Positions 23,294 through 34,629 of a stretch of DNA of 64,000 nt are shown in pieces. The stretch is from Eunapius fragilis (lineage: Eukaryota; Porifera; Demospongiae; Spongillida; Spongillidae). The stretch's first letter is position 1; every line of letters starts with the position of its first letter. The notes beneath the pieces are model-generated. The model saw only the letters and a program-made list of their open reading frames with translations, was not told the origin of the DNA and searched no databases. Location: positions 2,710,615 through 2,774,614 of the forward strand of contig OY811983.1 of the NCBI GenBank assembly GCA_963681505.1, read 5' to 3'. The position numbers and the translations under genes are program-made.

Positions 23294-23668
23294 AATCAGG
23301 TATACTCCTGGCGAGGAGTCGTTTCATTATATATACACGCTAGAGCACATTACGACACTGTATAAAATTGCCTCCCTATGGCCTTTGCGGTATAGAATGA
23401 AGGAAACGTAAGGCGCTTCCGCACTCAATCCTCTTTGAACCGCATTGGCTCCGCTTCGTATAGCAATCCAGATCTAGTTGCGGAACATGCAGTGCTGCAC
23501 AAGCGACCATGCATGCATCTTAAATTAATAATTTTGTAATGCCCAACCGCAAACCGTTTCCTTCATTCTACCGCAAAGGCCATAGGGAGGCAATTTTTTC
23601 AGTGTCATGTCCTCTAGCGTGTATGCGTAATGAAACAACTCCACGCCAGGAGTACATGACTCACTTTA
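23294..23668. repeat. Fold-back repeat in the MABP upstream region
   Basis: Arms 23,294-23,415 and about 23,545-23,668 are inverted copies of about 120 bases. Each contains an ACTCC-x-AGGAGT palindrome, a CACGCTAGAG box and the ATTGCCTCCCTATGGCCTTT segment. A third partial copy is at 23,838-23,915. The first copy is the MABP promoter itself. Confidence 0.75.
23304..23335 (-). promoter_or_regulatory. MABP promoter: palindrome and TATA box
   Basis: On the minus strand, TATATATAA (23,327-23,335) lies 56 bases upstream of the ATG. It is followed by a perfect 6-bp inverted repeat ACTCCT/AGGAGT with a 4-base spacer (23,304-23,319). The position suits a TATA box with a transcription-start-proximal hairpin or operator-like site. 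The role is inferred. Confidence 0.45.
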
Positions 23669-24385
23669 CTAAGCTTGGTTTACAATATGACATTAGCTGA
23701 ACGTTGCATCAGCGTTGCCTTTTGTCAGTGCCGTTACGTGATGTTGGAATTCCATGGAAGTTTCGCTATTAACTTCCATATTGGATTTGACCCCGACTAT
23801 GAACTCATTAACAAGACTCCCGACGATCGGATCGTTTATTCAGTGTCATGCACTCTAGCGTACTATATATGAAACAACTCCACGCGAGGAGTATACCTGA
23901 CTCACGGCTTAAAACACTGTCTCAACAACATCCGGAAATTTCTGAGTCCGGATTATGAAAATTTTAGTAATACGCCGAACATGACGAGTGTTTAGGTCCT
24001 AAACCCGTGGTTTAGGTCCTAAACTATAAGACCTAAACCAAGCAATGCCAATATATGGGCGAGTTCACATGTTTTAATGAACATGACAAGACGTATGTTT
24101 TATAACCCTTAGCGATTACGTCCCATCTCTCGCGGACCAGGCCTTAGCTAAATACGTTACATCTAAGGAGTACTTTGTCTGCATGGGCCTATAGTACTAG
24201 TACTGAGGGCCGATACAAACGTGAACTATGCTCCGAAAGTTATTTCTACAACAATTAAAGGTTAGTAGATGTTAATGATTCGATTCGTGGTTATTGTACC
24301 GCTCGCCAGATAGTACGTGGTCGCATCGAATGGTTTTAGAACTAATACAACAAAGGTTAGCACTTTTTAAGACTCCTGCCTGTCC

Positions 24386-24538
<153 letters not shown>

Positions 24539-24778
24539 CACGCACTGTACAGTCCGCACGTACCCTGTTATAAGTTCAAACACACATGCCCACACTGTTC
24601 ATTACTGTACACATGCGCTACACCACACACACTGTTCAGTTCACACACTCCTCACACAATCCACGCGCACTATTTAGTCCACACACACCACACCACAATC
24701 ACATTGTTCAGTCCTCACACCATCCACACACTTTCACTGCCCATGCACATGCTACACACACCACACGACACAATTTCT

Positions 24779-24944
24779 CACACACACACACACACACACG
24801 CACACACTGTTCAGTCTACACACCACACATGACACTGCAGTTCACAGCACACACACTTTTTAGTTCACACACACACACACACACACACACACTACACCAC
24901 ACTGTTCCATTCATGCACACACAATTTTTAGTCCAAGAAACACA

Positions 24945-25002
<58 letters not shown>

Positions 25003-25003
25003 T
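24779..25003. repeat. Interrupted CA microsatellite block
   Basis: CA runs at 24,779-24,800, 24,870-24,890 and 24,947-25,000 are separated by ACTGTTCAGTTCACAC-like spacers that repeat several times from 24,590. The whole is a degenerate CA-rich minisatellite mirrored at 31,850-32,240. Confidence 0.8.
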
Positions 25004-25029
25004 TCAGTTCACATACACATTGTTCAGGT

Positions 25030-25215
25030 GTGGCGTGTCCCTGATCCGTGGTGTGTAGGTGTGTCCCATGCGTCCCTGGTGTGTTGATGTGTCCCTGGTG
25101 TGTAGGTGTGTTCCTGGTGTGTAGGTGTGTACCTGGTGTGTAGGTGTGTACCTGGTGTGTATAGGTGTGTCCTGTGTGTAGGTGTGCTCCTGTGTTGGTG
25201 TGTAGGTGTGCTCTT
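25030..25215. repeat. GTAGGTGTGT(C/A)CCTGGTGT minisatellite
   Basis: About eight units of 18-20 bases with core GTGTGTAGGTGTGT. The inverted copy is at about 31,665-31,815. Confidence 0.8.
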
Positions 25216-25781
25216 GACGTTGATAATAACTCTTTGAGTTCAATTGCATCTTTATATGTCCTTCAGTTCGAATACAGGCAAATGACTAACCCGCCAAGTA
25301 ATCACTCAACTGAAATGCATACATTTCACATCCCAGCTGTTGGTCCAATACAGTAGCTTACCGCGAGGGCAGTTATGACGCACTATGGGCCAGGAGCTGT
25401 ACGGTACGGTAACCCTTAGCGATTTATGACCCATCTCTCAGCTCCAGGCCTTTAGTACCTCATTACTGCCCTCGGTAGGCTCTTGTATTGAACCTTGAGG
25501 ACCAACAATGTTTACGATCTCATTGAAAGTTACTTCTACAACAAAGGGTAGCTCGTCTATACCCCAGCCTGTCCAACATCAGTGGCTTTTATATCGCAAC
25601 CCCGCTTATGTGCCGTAGATGTCCCATGCAAGCTCAGGTGCGTACAAGTGTGTAGATGTGTCCCTATTTGTAACAAGTTTCCTTCCTGCAGAATGTTTCC
25701 ATCCCCGCTCAAGTGTTCTTCCATTGCCTTAGCAGAGTGTTAGTTGTCTTCCTGATAGGCGTCAAGGCGAATGCTTTAGGA

Positions 25782-25790
<9 letters not shown>

Positions 25791-25832
<42 letters not shown>

Positions 25833-26755
25833 TATATGTGTGCATTGAGAACCATGCAATCCAGAATACTACGCAATCTTAAGAAACCCAAGTTATAAAA
25901 TAGCGCATTAAACTTTCAATGACCAATGTCAATATTCAACTTATCAGGATAGAGTCACAATGCACATGTTAGTACACTTCTAGTAGGGATGAGAATTTCA
26001 TTGTTGCACCATTTCTCATTTAAACTATAGGGGATGGCTGATGTAAAAGGTCTATATTGATGGGGAGCAAAAGTGAAAGGGTATATGATATAGTACATAC
26101 GTAGACACTTCAACTTACCTTGTCAATGGCTAGCGATGTCATAGCCTAATTCTTTATGCACTGTGCAAAGAAGACTTGACATCAGAGACAACTGGTATGA
26201 TAGTCAGCCCTCAGGTAACCTTTAAGTTCAACTGCCATTCTGACAGCTACAAAAGGGATAGAGAGATTTTGACATGGTGGTGATAAGGATTTCCCTGTTC
26301 AGTGCTTTTAGCTGTCAAATGAATAAACATTACAAGATTGGTCTAGACACACATGCCCAACTTACATGTTTGTCAAGCCTTATATGGACTTGCCATTAAG
26401 CCTAGCCAGACATAAGGCATAAGGATCAGAGGTGCGCACTAAGAGGAAAGGTACAATGAGTTAGATATTCTGATCAGAAATACGCTGGGTGTTATGGGAA
26501 AGATAGTACAGTGCAAGGACTTGTGGTGAATGTATTGAATGAGAAAAGGGAAGAAGGGTAATACTACAGTATAAAATCCAAGGGGGTGTGCACTTAAAAT
26601 AAAATTTATTGAAGGTTCACTGCACAATGACCACCCACCTACAGTGCAGCCAAAATTTTAGTTAACCGTCAATCTGTCTTAGTCACCCCCAGTGAAATAT
26701 ATTCTAGATACCGACTCACAGTCAACCCAAGGTCCATCTTACACTCTGGGTGTCA
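25791..26755. other. Spacer between C arms, no gene seen
   Basis: This begins with the tail of a TG run and continues as unique AT-rich sequence. No exon is supported. Confidence 0.5.
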
Positions 26756-26759
26756 CTGT

Positions 26760-27660
26760 ATATGATGAAAGAGTGTGAAGGGTTAAACAACTTGGCCAAC
26801 ACAATAAACCCTATGGGTGTGGTCTAGAATGTAAGAGTGTGAGGGGTTAAGCAGCTTGGCGGACACAATAAGCCCTCTGGGTGTGTTCTAAAATGTAAGA
26901 GTGTGAGGGTTAAGCAAGTTGGACGACACAATACACCCTCTGGATGTGGTCTAGAATGTAAGAGTGTGAGGGGTTAAGCAGCTTGGCAGACACAATAAGC
27001 CCTCTGGGTGTGTTCTAAAATGTAAGAGTGTGAGGGTTAAGCAAGTTGGACGACACAATACACCCTCTGGATGTGGTCTAGAATGTAAGAGTGTGAGGGG
27101 TTAAGCAGCTTGGTCGACACAATACGCTCTCTGGGTGTGTTCTAAAATGTGAGAGTGTGAGGGTTAAGCAAGTTGGATGACACAATACACCCTCTGGATG
27201 TGGTCTATAATGTAAGAGTGTGAGGGGCTAAGCAACTTAGAGGACAACATATACCATTTGGATGTGGTCTAGAATGTAAGAGTGTTAGGGGTTAAGCAAC
27301 TTGGCAGACATAATAAGCCCTCTGGGTGTGGTCTAGAATGTAAGAGTGTGGGGGGTTAAGCAGCGTGGACAACACAATGCACCCTATGGGTGTGGTCTAG
27401 AATGTAAGAGTGTGAGGGGTTAAGCAGCTTAGACGACAACATTCACCCTCTGTATGTTTGTATAGAATGTAAGAGTTTGAGGGGTTAAGCAGCTTGGCGG
27501 ACACAATACACCCTCTGGGTGTGGTCTAGAATATAAGAGTGTGAAGTGTTAAGCAGCTTGGATGACACAATATACCCTCTGGATGTGGTCTAGAATGTAA
27601 GAGTGTGAGGGGTTAAGCAGCTTGGTGACACAATACACTCTCTGGATGTGGCCTAAAATG
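26760..27660. repeat. Minisatellite of about 63 bp
   Basis: About 14 tandem units include TGTGGTCTAGAATGTAAGAG, then TGTGAGGGGTTAAGCA, CTTGG and ACACAATACACCCTCTGG. Higher-order alternation of two unit variants (GTGGTCTAGAATG versus GTGTTCTAAAATG) is visible at 26,815-27,180. No stable open frame spans it. Confidence 0.85.
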
Positions 27661-27839
27661 TGATGGCTAAATGTGAATCTCCATTGTCCATCACTCTCTC
27701 TCTCTTTCCCTATTCTTCCACCTTTCTATCTTACCCAAAGGTGGCACTGCATGCAGATGACAGATTGAGTGAGCCTGATGGCACATGATTCGAAACGAAG
27801 TATTGTGTGGTGCCAGAACGTAAGACTAAGGCTGTTGTT

Positions 27840-27990
27840 AGTGCATGTGGTATGTGTGTATTTCGGTGCATTTATGTGTGTATGTGTGTATGTGTGTGTG
27901 CTTCTTTGTGTATGTGTGTGCGTGCATGTTTCTTTGTGTATGTATGTATTGGTGTTTGTGTGTGTGGTGCATGTGTGTTTTAATGCCTCC
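27840..27990. repeat. TGTGTGTATG-rich simple sequence
   Basis: Degenerate TG-rich sequence. The Val/Cys-rich frame across it is a repeat product. Confidence 0.7.
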
Positions 27991-28204
27991 TAGTATATGG
28001 GACGTTTTATGACAAAACCAGGTTTGTGGTATATAAAGTATAATGAATATAAACTAGCATGAGTTTCAAACCCACAAATCTTCCAACCACGTCCTTCCCA
28101 TTTTCAGGACTTATTGCCACATCAGTATTTAATTCTATTTTTACACACTGTGAGCTCTTTACAACTCGTCCGTACTAATATTTGGTAACCTTCAGGGTTA
28201 AGAA

Positions 28205-28460
28205 CACATAAACTGGACTGGTGTGTGCTGGTTTGGTGTGTTGTTAATATGCAGGACTGGCGTGTTACAAGCATGTACTGGACTGTTGTGTTGTATGTAC
28301 TGGACTGGTGTGTTACATGTACTGGACTGGTGTGTTACATGTACTGGACTGGTGTGTTGTATGTACTGGACTGGTGTGTTGTATGTACTGGACTAATGTG
28401 TTGGTCTGGTGTATAGAAAGTTCTGGACAAGTGTGTTTTATGTACTGGACTGGTGTGTTC
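28205..28460 (+). repeat. 22-bp minisatellite, forward orientation
   Basis: About ten copies of a unit with core TGTACTGGACTGGTGTGTT. The reverse complement of the same unit forms another array at 29,345-29,590. Confidence 0.85.
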
Positions 28461-28996
28461 ATAAGAATATAAGTGTGTTGTCTGTACTATTGTATGCACT
28501 GGACGAGTATGTTGTAGGTGTGATGTACCTACTGGATTGCAAAGTGGCACTGTGGTCACTGTGATCCAGAAACCTATTTTAAATGACACCAAGTACTTTG
28601 ATTATGGGTGGGTGTGTCTCACTAGTTCCTGAGTCCCACATGCAGTACAGAGGCATTAGCTATTAGCTGGCCTATCTGCTTGCCACCACCTCACATATTT
28701 CTACATTCCATGTGCTAAATGACTTAAATTTGAGACTTTGCATTTCGTCATAGTAAACTGAGTGTGTGCTTGTGTGGTTATTGTGTGCTTGTGTGCGCAT
28801 TATGTGCTTGTGTGCGCGTATTTTTTTTGTTATGTACAGGGTGGGGTCTGTAGCTTTTTACTGGAAGGAAGCCTTGACAGTGGCAGTGAAACCCTATCTC
28901 AATAGATTGTAAGGACTGGGCCACTGGAAAGTTTATATGCTGAGCTATTCACACACATGGCTTCATATAAACCCATGGCTTCTCCAAAGCTTCAGA

Positions 28997-28998
28997 GC

Positions 28999-29087
<89 letters not shown>
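28997..29087. repeat. TG microsatellite
   Basis: About 45 uninterrupted TG units. Confidence 0.95.
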
Positions 29088-29088
<1 letters not shown>

Positions 29089-29344
29089 GATTGGGGGGAT
29101 CTCACCTAAACTTAAACATTCCGAAGATGGTATAAGATGGTACACTGGTGTCTAGTACTTCTCACCACCACCCTCCCTCTTTAATAAACGTGCAGGGGCA
29201 ATGCCCCACGCCCTTACCCCCTCCCCCCCCCCCTCATACAACATACCAGTTGAGTACATACAACACAGTACATACAGTGTATTATGTACTAGACTGGTGT
29301 GTTGAACTGAACTGGTATATGTACTGGGCTGGTGTATTGGACTG

Positions 29345-29590
29345 GTATGGCCAGTCCAGTACATGCAACACACCAGTCCAGTGCATACAACAACCAGTCC
29401 AGTACATACAACACACCAGTCCAGTACATGCAACACACCAGTCCAGTGCGTACAACACACCAGTCCAGTACATACAACACACCAGTCCAGTACATACAAC
29501 ACACCAGTCCAGTGCATACAACACACCAGTCCAGTACATAGTCCAGTAGATACAACACACCAGACCAGTACATACAACACACCAGTCCAA
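29345..29590 (-). repeat. 22-bp minisatellite, reverse orientation
   Basis: About eleven copies of a unit with core ACACACCAGTCCAGTACAT, the exact complement of the 28,205-28,460 unit. The two arrays lie about 900 bases apart in opposite orientation. Open frames across it are repeat products. Confidence 0.85.
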
Positions 29591-29949
29591 CACATGGATG
29601 GATGGATCACTTCTAAAATAAAGAATGGTGTGGCAATAAGTCCTGAAAATAGTAAGGATGTTTTAGCTTGGAAGACATGTGGGTTTGAAATTGATGCTAC
29701 CACAAGCATGGTTTGTAGGCCACAGCATGAAGCACTACATGTACTATGTAAACTACCTTAGTCCAGTTAACCCACAAATTTGACAGAGAGCTGATAATCC
29801 TAAAACTGTGCTTCTGGGTTGGTACTTGAATGTCAATGTCTCTGTCTTTGACAATGCGTATTACATGATTTTTGAAATAGATCCTGGCCTCATGAAGGCA
29901 CTTGCCCAGGAGACTACTGCTGATGTCAAATTTCCATCTTAATGTGCCC

Positions 29950-29955
29950 CTCCCC

Positions 29956-30024
<69 letters not shown>

Positions 30025-30660
30025 TGTCAGTTCAAATACAGGCAAGTGAAAAACACTCAACTGTGAAATGCATACATTTCACACCCAAGGACAAACGTGT
30101 GCATGCAATCCCATCGATTTAGCGTCAAGGAATTTAAATGGTGTTGTGGGCCTAACAGAGCGGTTACTCTGAAGTAGAATTTTAATGGACCTATGCAGCC
30201 GAATGGTTGAGCATCAGTTGTAAGTGCCAATTACAGAAGTGGATGACTGCATGCAAGTAGTAAGAAGGAATTAACTCCCCTCACATTCGTGGAAGCATTT
30301 ATGTATATGTACATATAGCTTCCATGTAAATGCTGCCGCGTTTACACTTAACTAGGCACAATACACTGATTGCAAAATATATATACATTTAACAACAGTA
30401 CGCAAGTGCAGTAGTGACGTGCTTAGGGCCTAGATGCATATGGGAATAAATCGCTAAGGGTTACAATATAAATGAAACATATATCGATTAAGATGTGAAC
30501 GTGTCCATATATGGGCATTGCTTGAGGTTCTAAACCATGCATGCATGGTACTTAGTATCGGGATCTAAACCTACTTGTGTTTGGCGCACTGCTAAAATTT
30601 CATAAGCCGGACTTAGAAATTACCCAATGTTTTTTGACACAGTGTTAATTCAGTATTGGT
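29950..30660. repeat. TG run and diverged fragments of the C-arm sequence
   Basis: After a TG run (29,958-30,023), 30,028-30,085 resembles 25,262-25,335 of the left arm (TTCAAATACAGGCAA and CATACATTTCACA boxes). In addition, 30,440-30,650 resembles 32,630-32,850 (AAATCGCTAAGGGTTA, GGCG-x-ACTGCTAAAATTT, GACACAGTGTT). The divergence is clearly greater than between the two arms, so an older copy lies in the spacer. Confidence 0.6.
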
Positions 30661-31025
30661 TTGAAATATTGGTATGGCCTTTAAACCAGCCATATTTTGA
30701 ACCAATGGTTTGACAAAAATTTGTTCGACATATCAACCAAATTATTTACTAAAAGGGATTTTCAAAGCACTGTTTATTCAAGGGTGAGATTGAAGACCTT
30801 GAACTGACTGGGTTTTTGTTTGAACCCCCGGAACCTGCACGGAATATGTTCGTCAAATCCACCTGAATATTTTTCATTTTTTCCTGTGCACAGATAGGTA
30901 TTTAAATGGCTAAATTTTATGTAGTGATGTGTCCATAGGCTGCGGATTTCAATTTGCTGTCCCCCCCACCCCAAAACACACACACACACACACACACGCA
31001 CACACACACACAGTCACTCGCACGC

Positions 31026-31095
<70 letters not shown>

Positions 31096-31857
31096 TCCTA
31101 AAGTATTCGCCTTGACTCCTATCAGGAAGACAACTAACACTCTGCTAGGGCAATGGAAGAACACTTGAGCGGGGATGGAAACATTCTGCAGGAAGGAAAC
31201 TTGTTACAAATAGGGACACATCTACACACTTGTACGCACCTGAGCTTGCATGGGACATCTACGGCACATAAGCGGGGTTGCGATATAAAAGCCACTGATG
31301 TTGGACAGGCTGGGGTATAGACGAGCTACCCTTTGTTGTAGAAGTAACTTTCAATGAGATCGTAAACATTGTTGGTCCTCAAGGTTCAATACAAGAGCCT
31401 ACCGAGGGCAGTAATGAGGTACTAAAGGCCTGGAGCTGAGAGATGGGACATAAATCGCTAAGGGTTACCGTACCGTATACAGCTCCTGGCCCATAGTGCG
31501 TCATAACTGCCCTCGCGGTAAGCTACTGTATTGGACCAACAGCTGGGATGTGAAATGTATGCATTTCAGTTGAGTGATTACTTGGCGGGTTTGTCATTTG
31601 CCTGTATTCGAACTGAAGGACATATAAAGATGCAATTGAACTCAAAGAGTTATTATCAACGTCAAGAGCACACCTACACACCAACACAGGAGCACACCTA
31701 CACACAGGACACACCTATACACACCAGGTACACACCTACACACCAGGAACACACCTACACACCAGGGACACATCAACACACCAGGGACGCATGGGACACA
31801 CCTACACACCACGGATCAGGGACACACCATACCTGAACAATGTGTATGTGAACTGAA

Positions 31858-31921
<64 letters not shown>

Positions 31922-32289
31922 TGTGTTTCTTGGACTAAAAATTGTGTGTGCGTGAATGGAACAGTATGGTGTAGTGTGTGTGTGTGCTGTGAACTGCAGT
32001 GTCATGTGTGGTGTGTAGACTGAACAGTGTGTGCGTGTGTGTGTGTGTGAGAAATTGTGTCGTGTGGTGTGTGTAGCATGTGCATGGGCAGTGAAAGTGT
32101 GTGGATGGTGTGAGGACTGAACAATGTGATTGTGGTGTGGTGTGTGTGGACTAAATAGTGCGCGTGGATTGTGTGAGGAGTGTGTGAACTGAACAGTGTG
32201 TGTGGTGTAGCGCATGTGTACAGTAATGAACAGTGTGGGCATGTGTGTTTGAACTTATAACAGGGTACCTGCGGACTGTACAGTGCGTG

Positions 32290-32355
<66 letters not shown>

Positions 32356-32842
32356 TGTCGGACAGGCAGGAGTCTTAAAAAGTGCTAACCTTTGTTGTAT
32401 TAGTTCTAAAACCATTCGATGCGACGTACCACGTACTATCTGGCGAGCGGTACAATAACCACGAATCGAATCTTTAACATCTACTAACCTTTAATTGTTG
32501 TAGAAATAACTTTCGGAGCATAGTTCACGTTTGTATCAGCCCTCAGTACTAGTACTATAGGCCCATGCAGACAAAGTACTCCTTAGATGTAACGTATTTA
32601 GCTAAGGCCTGGTCCGCGAGACTCAGATGGGACATAATCGCTAAGGGTTATAAGACATACGTCTTGTCATGTTCATTAAAACATGTGAACTCGCCCATAT
32701 AGTGGCATTGCTTGGTTTAGGTCTTATAGTTTAGGACCTAAACCACGGGTTTAGGACCTAAACACTCGTCATGTTCGGCGTATTACTAAAATTTTCATAA
32801 TCCGGACTCAGAAATTTCCGGATGTTGTTGAGACAGTGTTTT

Positions 32843-33460
32843 AAGCCGTGAGTCAGGTATACTCCTCGCGTGGAGTTGTTTCATATATAGTACGCTAGAG
32901 TGCATGACACTGAATAAACCATCCGATCGTCGGGAGTCTTGTTAATGAGTTCATAGTCGGGGTCAAATCCAATATGGAAGTTAATAGCGAAACTTCCATG
33001 GAATTCCAACATCACGTAACGGCACTGACAAAAGGCAACGCTGATGCAACGTTCAGCTAATGTCATATTGTAAACCAAGCTTAGTAAAGTGAGTCATGTA
33101 CTCCTGGCGTGGAGTTGTTTCATTACGCATACACGCTAGAGGACATGACACTGAATAAAATTGCCTCCCTATGGCCTTTGCGGTAGAATGAAGGAAACGG
33201 TTTGCGGTTGGGCATTACAAAATTATTAATTTAAGATGCATGCATGGTCGCTTGTGCAGCACTGCATGTTCCGCAACTAGATCTGGATTGCTATACGAAG
33301 CGGAGCCAATGCGGTTCAAAGAGGATTGAGTGCGGAAGCGCCTTACGTTTCCTTCATTCTATACCGCAAAGGCCATAGGGAGGCAATTTTATACAGTGTC
33401 GTAATGTGCTCTAGCGTGTATATATAATGAAACGACTCCTCGCCAGGAGTATACCTGATT
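32843..33460. repeat. Triplicated promoter-like palindromes, right arm
   Basis: Copies of the ACTCC-x-AGGAGT box with neighbouring TTTCAT and GCTAGAG motifs lie at about 32,845-32,915, 33,085-33,150 and 33,400-33,460, mirroring the left arm. The middle and right copies are inverted relative to each other around an element of about 230 bp (33,160-33,395) bounded by the CCTCCCTATGGCCTTTGCGG repeat. Confidence 0.7.
33419..33450 (+). promoter_or_regulatory. MABP promoter: TATA box and palindrome
   Basis: TATATATAA at 33,419-33,427 is followed by ACTCCT (33,435-33,440), spacer CGCC and AGGAGT (33,445-33,450), with the ATG at 33,483. Same layout as the left copy; role inferred. Confidence 0.45.
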
Positions 33461-33482
33461 CACCTATAGGCTATATAACAGA

Positions 33483-33950
33483 ATGGCCGTATTTTCAGCG
33501 ATGGCAGCTGCAATCACTGCGCTAAATGTCATCTTCGGTTCAGATCCTTATACCCCGCAGTGTCAAACTGGATATGATAGACTCAACGTGGACCTTAACA
33601 TGGGAGCGCGAGGAGACTTCGTCTACCTGTGCTATTCTCGCGATCGGCGTTTCGGCGATCCGATAACAGCTCTTCTCGTGTCGTCCACTTCCACACCTCA
33701 GGCCAATGTGCCTTATGGGTACCAACTCATTAATGTGGACCTGAACAAGGGAGCTAAAGGGCAGTACATCTACTTGATGTACACAACAGACAAAAGCCTT
33801 GGACCTCCAATTACAGATATAAATGTCATCTATGGAGACAGCCTTCCTGTCCCATCTCCTCCTGACTGGAATAAGATCAATAATGATCTCAACGAAGGGG
33901 CGGGCGGAAAGTATATCTATTTCATCTATAAAGCGGCTACCAGTTTCTAA
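33483..33950 (+). CDS. MABP-type beta-prism protein, right copy
   Basis: Same 155-residue, intronless, three-repeat protein as at 22,804-23,271, transcribed divergently away from the spacer. The only residue difference I see is Asp at 103 (TTDKSLG) instead of Glu. Since almost no change separates the copies over 3.3 kb, the duplication is young, or conversion is keeping the copies alike, or the copies are an assembly artefact. Three repeats equal one complete beta-prism, so both copies should fold on their own. Confidence 0.75.
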   Translation: MAVFSAMAAAITALNVIFGSDPYTPQCQTGYDRLNVDLNMGARGDFVYLCYSRDRRFGDPITALLVSSTSTPQANVPYGYQLINVDLNKGAKGQYIYLMYTTDKSLGPPITDINVIYGDSLPVPSPPDWNKINNDLNEGAGGKYIYFIYKAATSF

Positions 33951-34146
33951 ATAACCCGTGCGAGGCTGAAGCTGGTTTGCGCATGTATAGTTTTGGACTA
34001 TAAATGATTGCTGTGCATGTTGGCATTAAGGTAGTGCAATGATACTATATGCGGCTTACAAATATAAAGGCAGAAGAAATTACGTGGACGCATGCGCAGG
34101 GTGGCGCATAATTACTAGTACCCAGACTCCCACGCGCGGATGCATG

Positions 34147-34202
34147 GTTGCGCGCACACGCACACGCACACACACACACACACACGCACACATACACACA
34201 CG
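34147..34202. repeat. CA/CG-rich simple sequence
   Basis: Short alternating purine/pyrimidine run (GCGCGCACACGCACACGCAC type), Z-DNA-prone. It mirrors the much longer run at 22,553-22,655 in the left arm. Confidence 0.8.
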
Positions 34203-34629
34203 ATAGTATGATAGGTTGTCGCGAAAACCCCGTTTAAGTTAGCCGCACATTCCTCAGCCGCACATTTTACAATGAATAAGTTAACATTCCACTAGCGGCG
34301 GGCGGCTTATGCGTGCGTTTGATGACTATGAGGTTGGTCCACGGTTGTCGAGATGGCTATTCTAACGGCGATGCTTAGGACATGGTAGGTACGCAGCTTA
34401 CATGTATATGAAAAGTGCATGCACCACTGGTTTCCAACATTGAGGACTGAGTTGCACCATGCTCTGAAACACCATTTATCTTATCTAAAATAGTGCATTG
34501 AACTGAACTCATGCAGTGCTATAGTTGTTATGACACAATCCTTTGTTCTGTCATGTACATATCAGTATAGGTAGGTAGCCTGCATGTGTGCAGATCAGTT
34601 CAAACATATTGAAGCAGTACATTATTCTT

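Larger units (their letters stand above)
31090..34396. repeat. Inverted repeat C, right arm (MABP cassette)
   Basis: Reverse complement of 22,362-25,790. Its outer end at 34,396 abuts the satellite B block exactly. It contains the MABP gene, the fold-back promoter repeats and shortened microsatellites. Confidence 0.9.

Noticed and set aside
23675-23872. 65-residue frame beside the MABP promoter, conserved in both arms
   Set aside because: Conservation is explained by the near-identical arms. It overlaps fold-back and dispersed repeats and has no recognisable motif.
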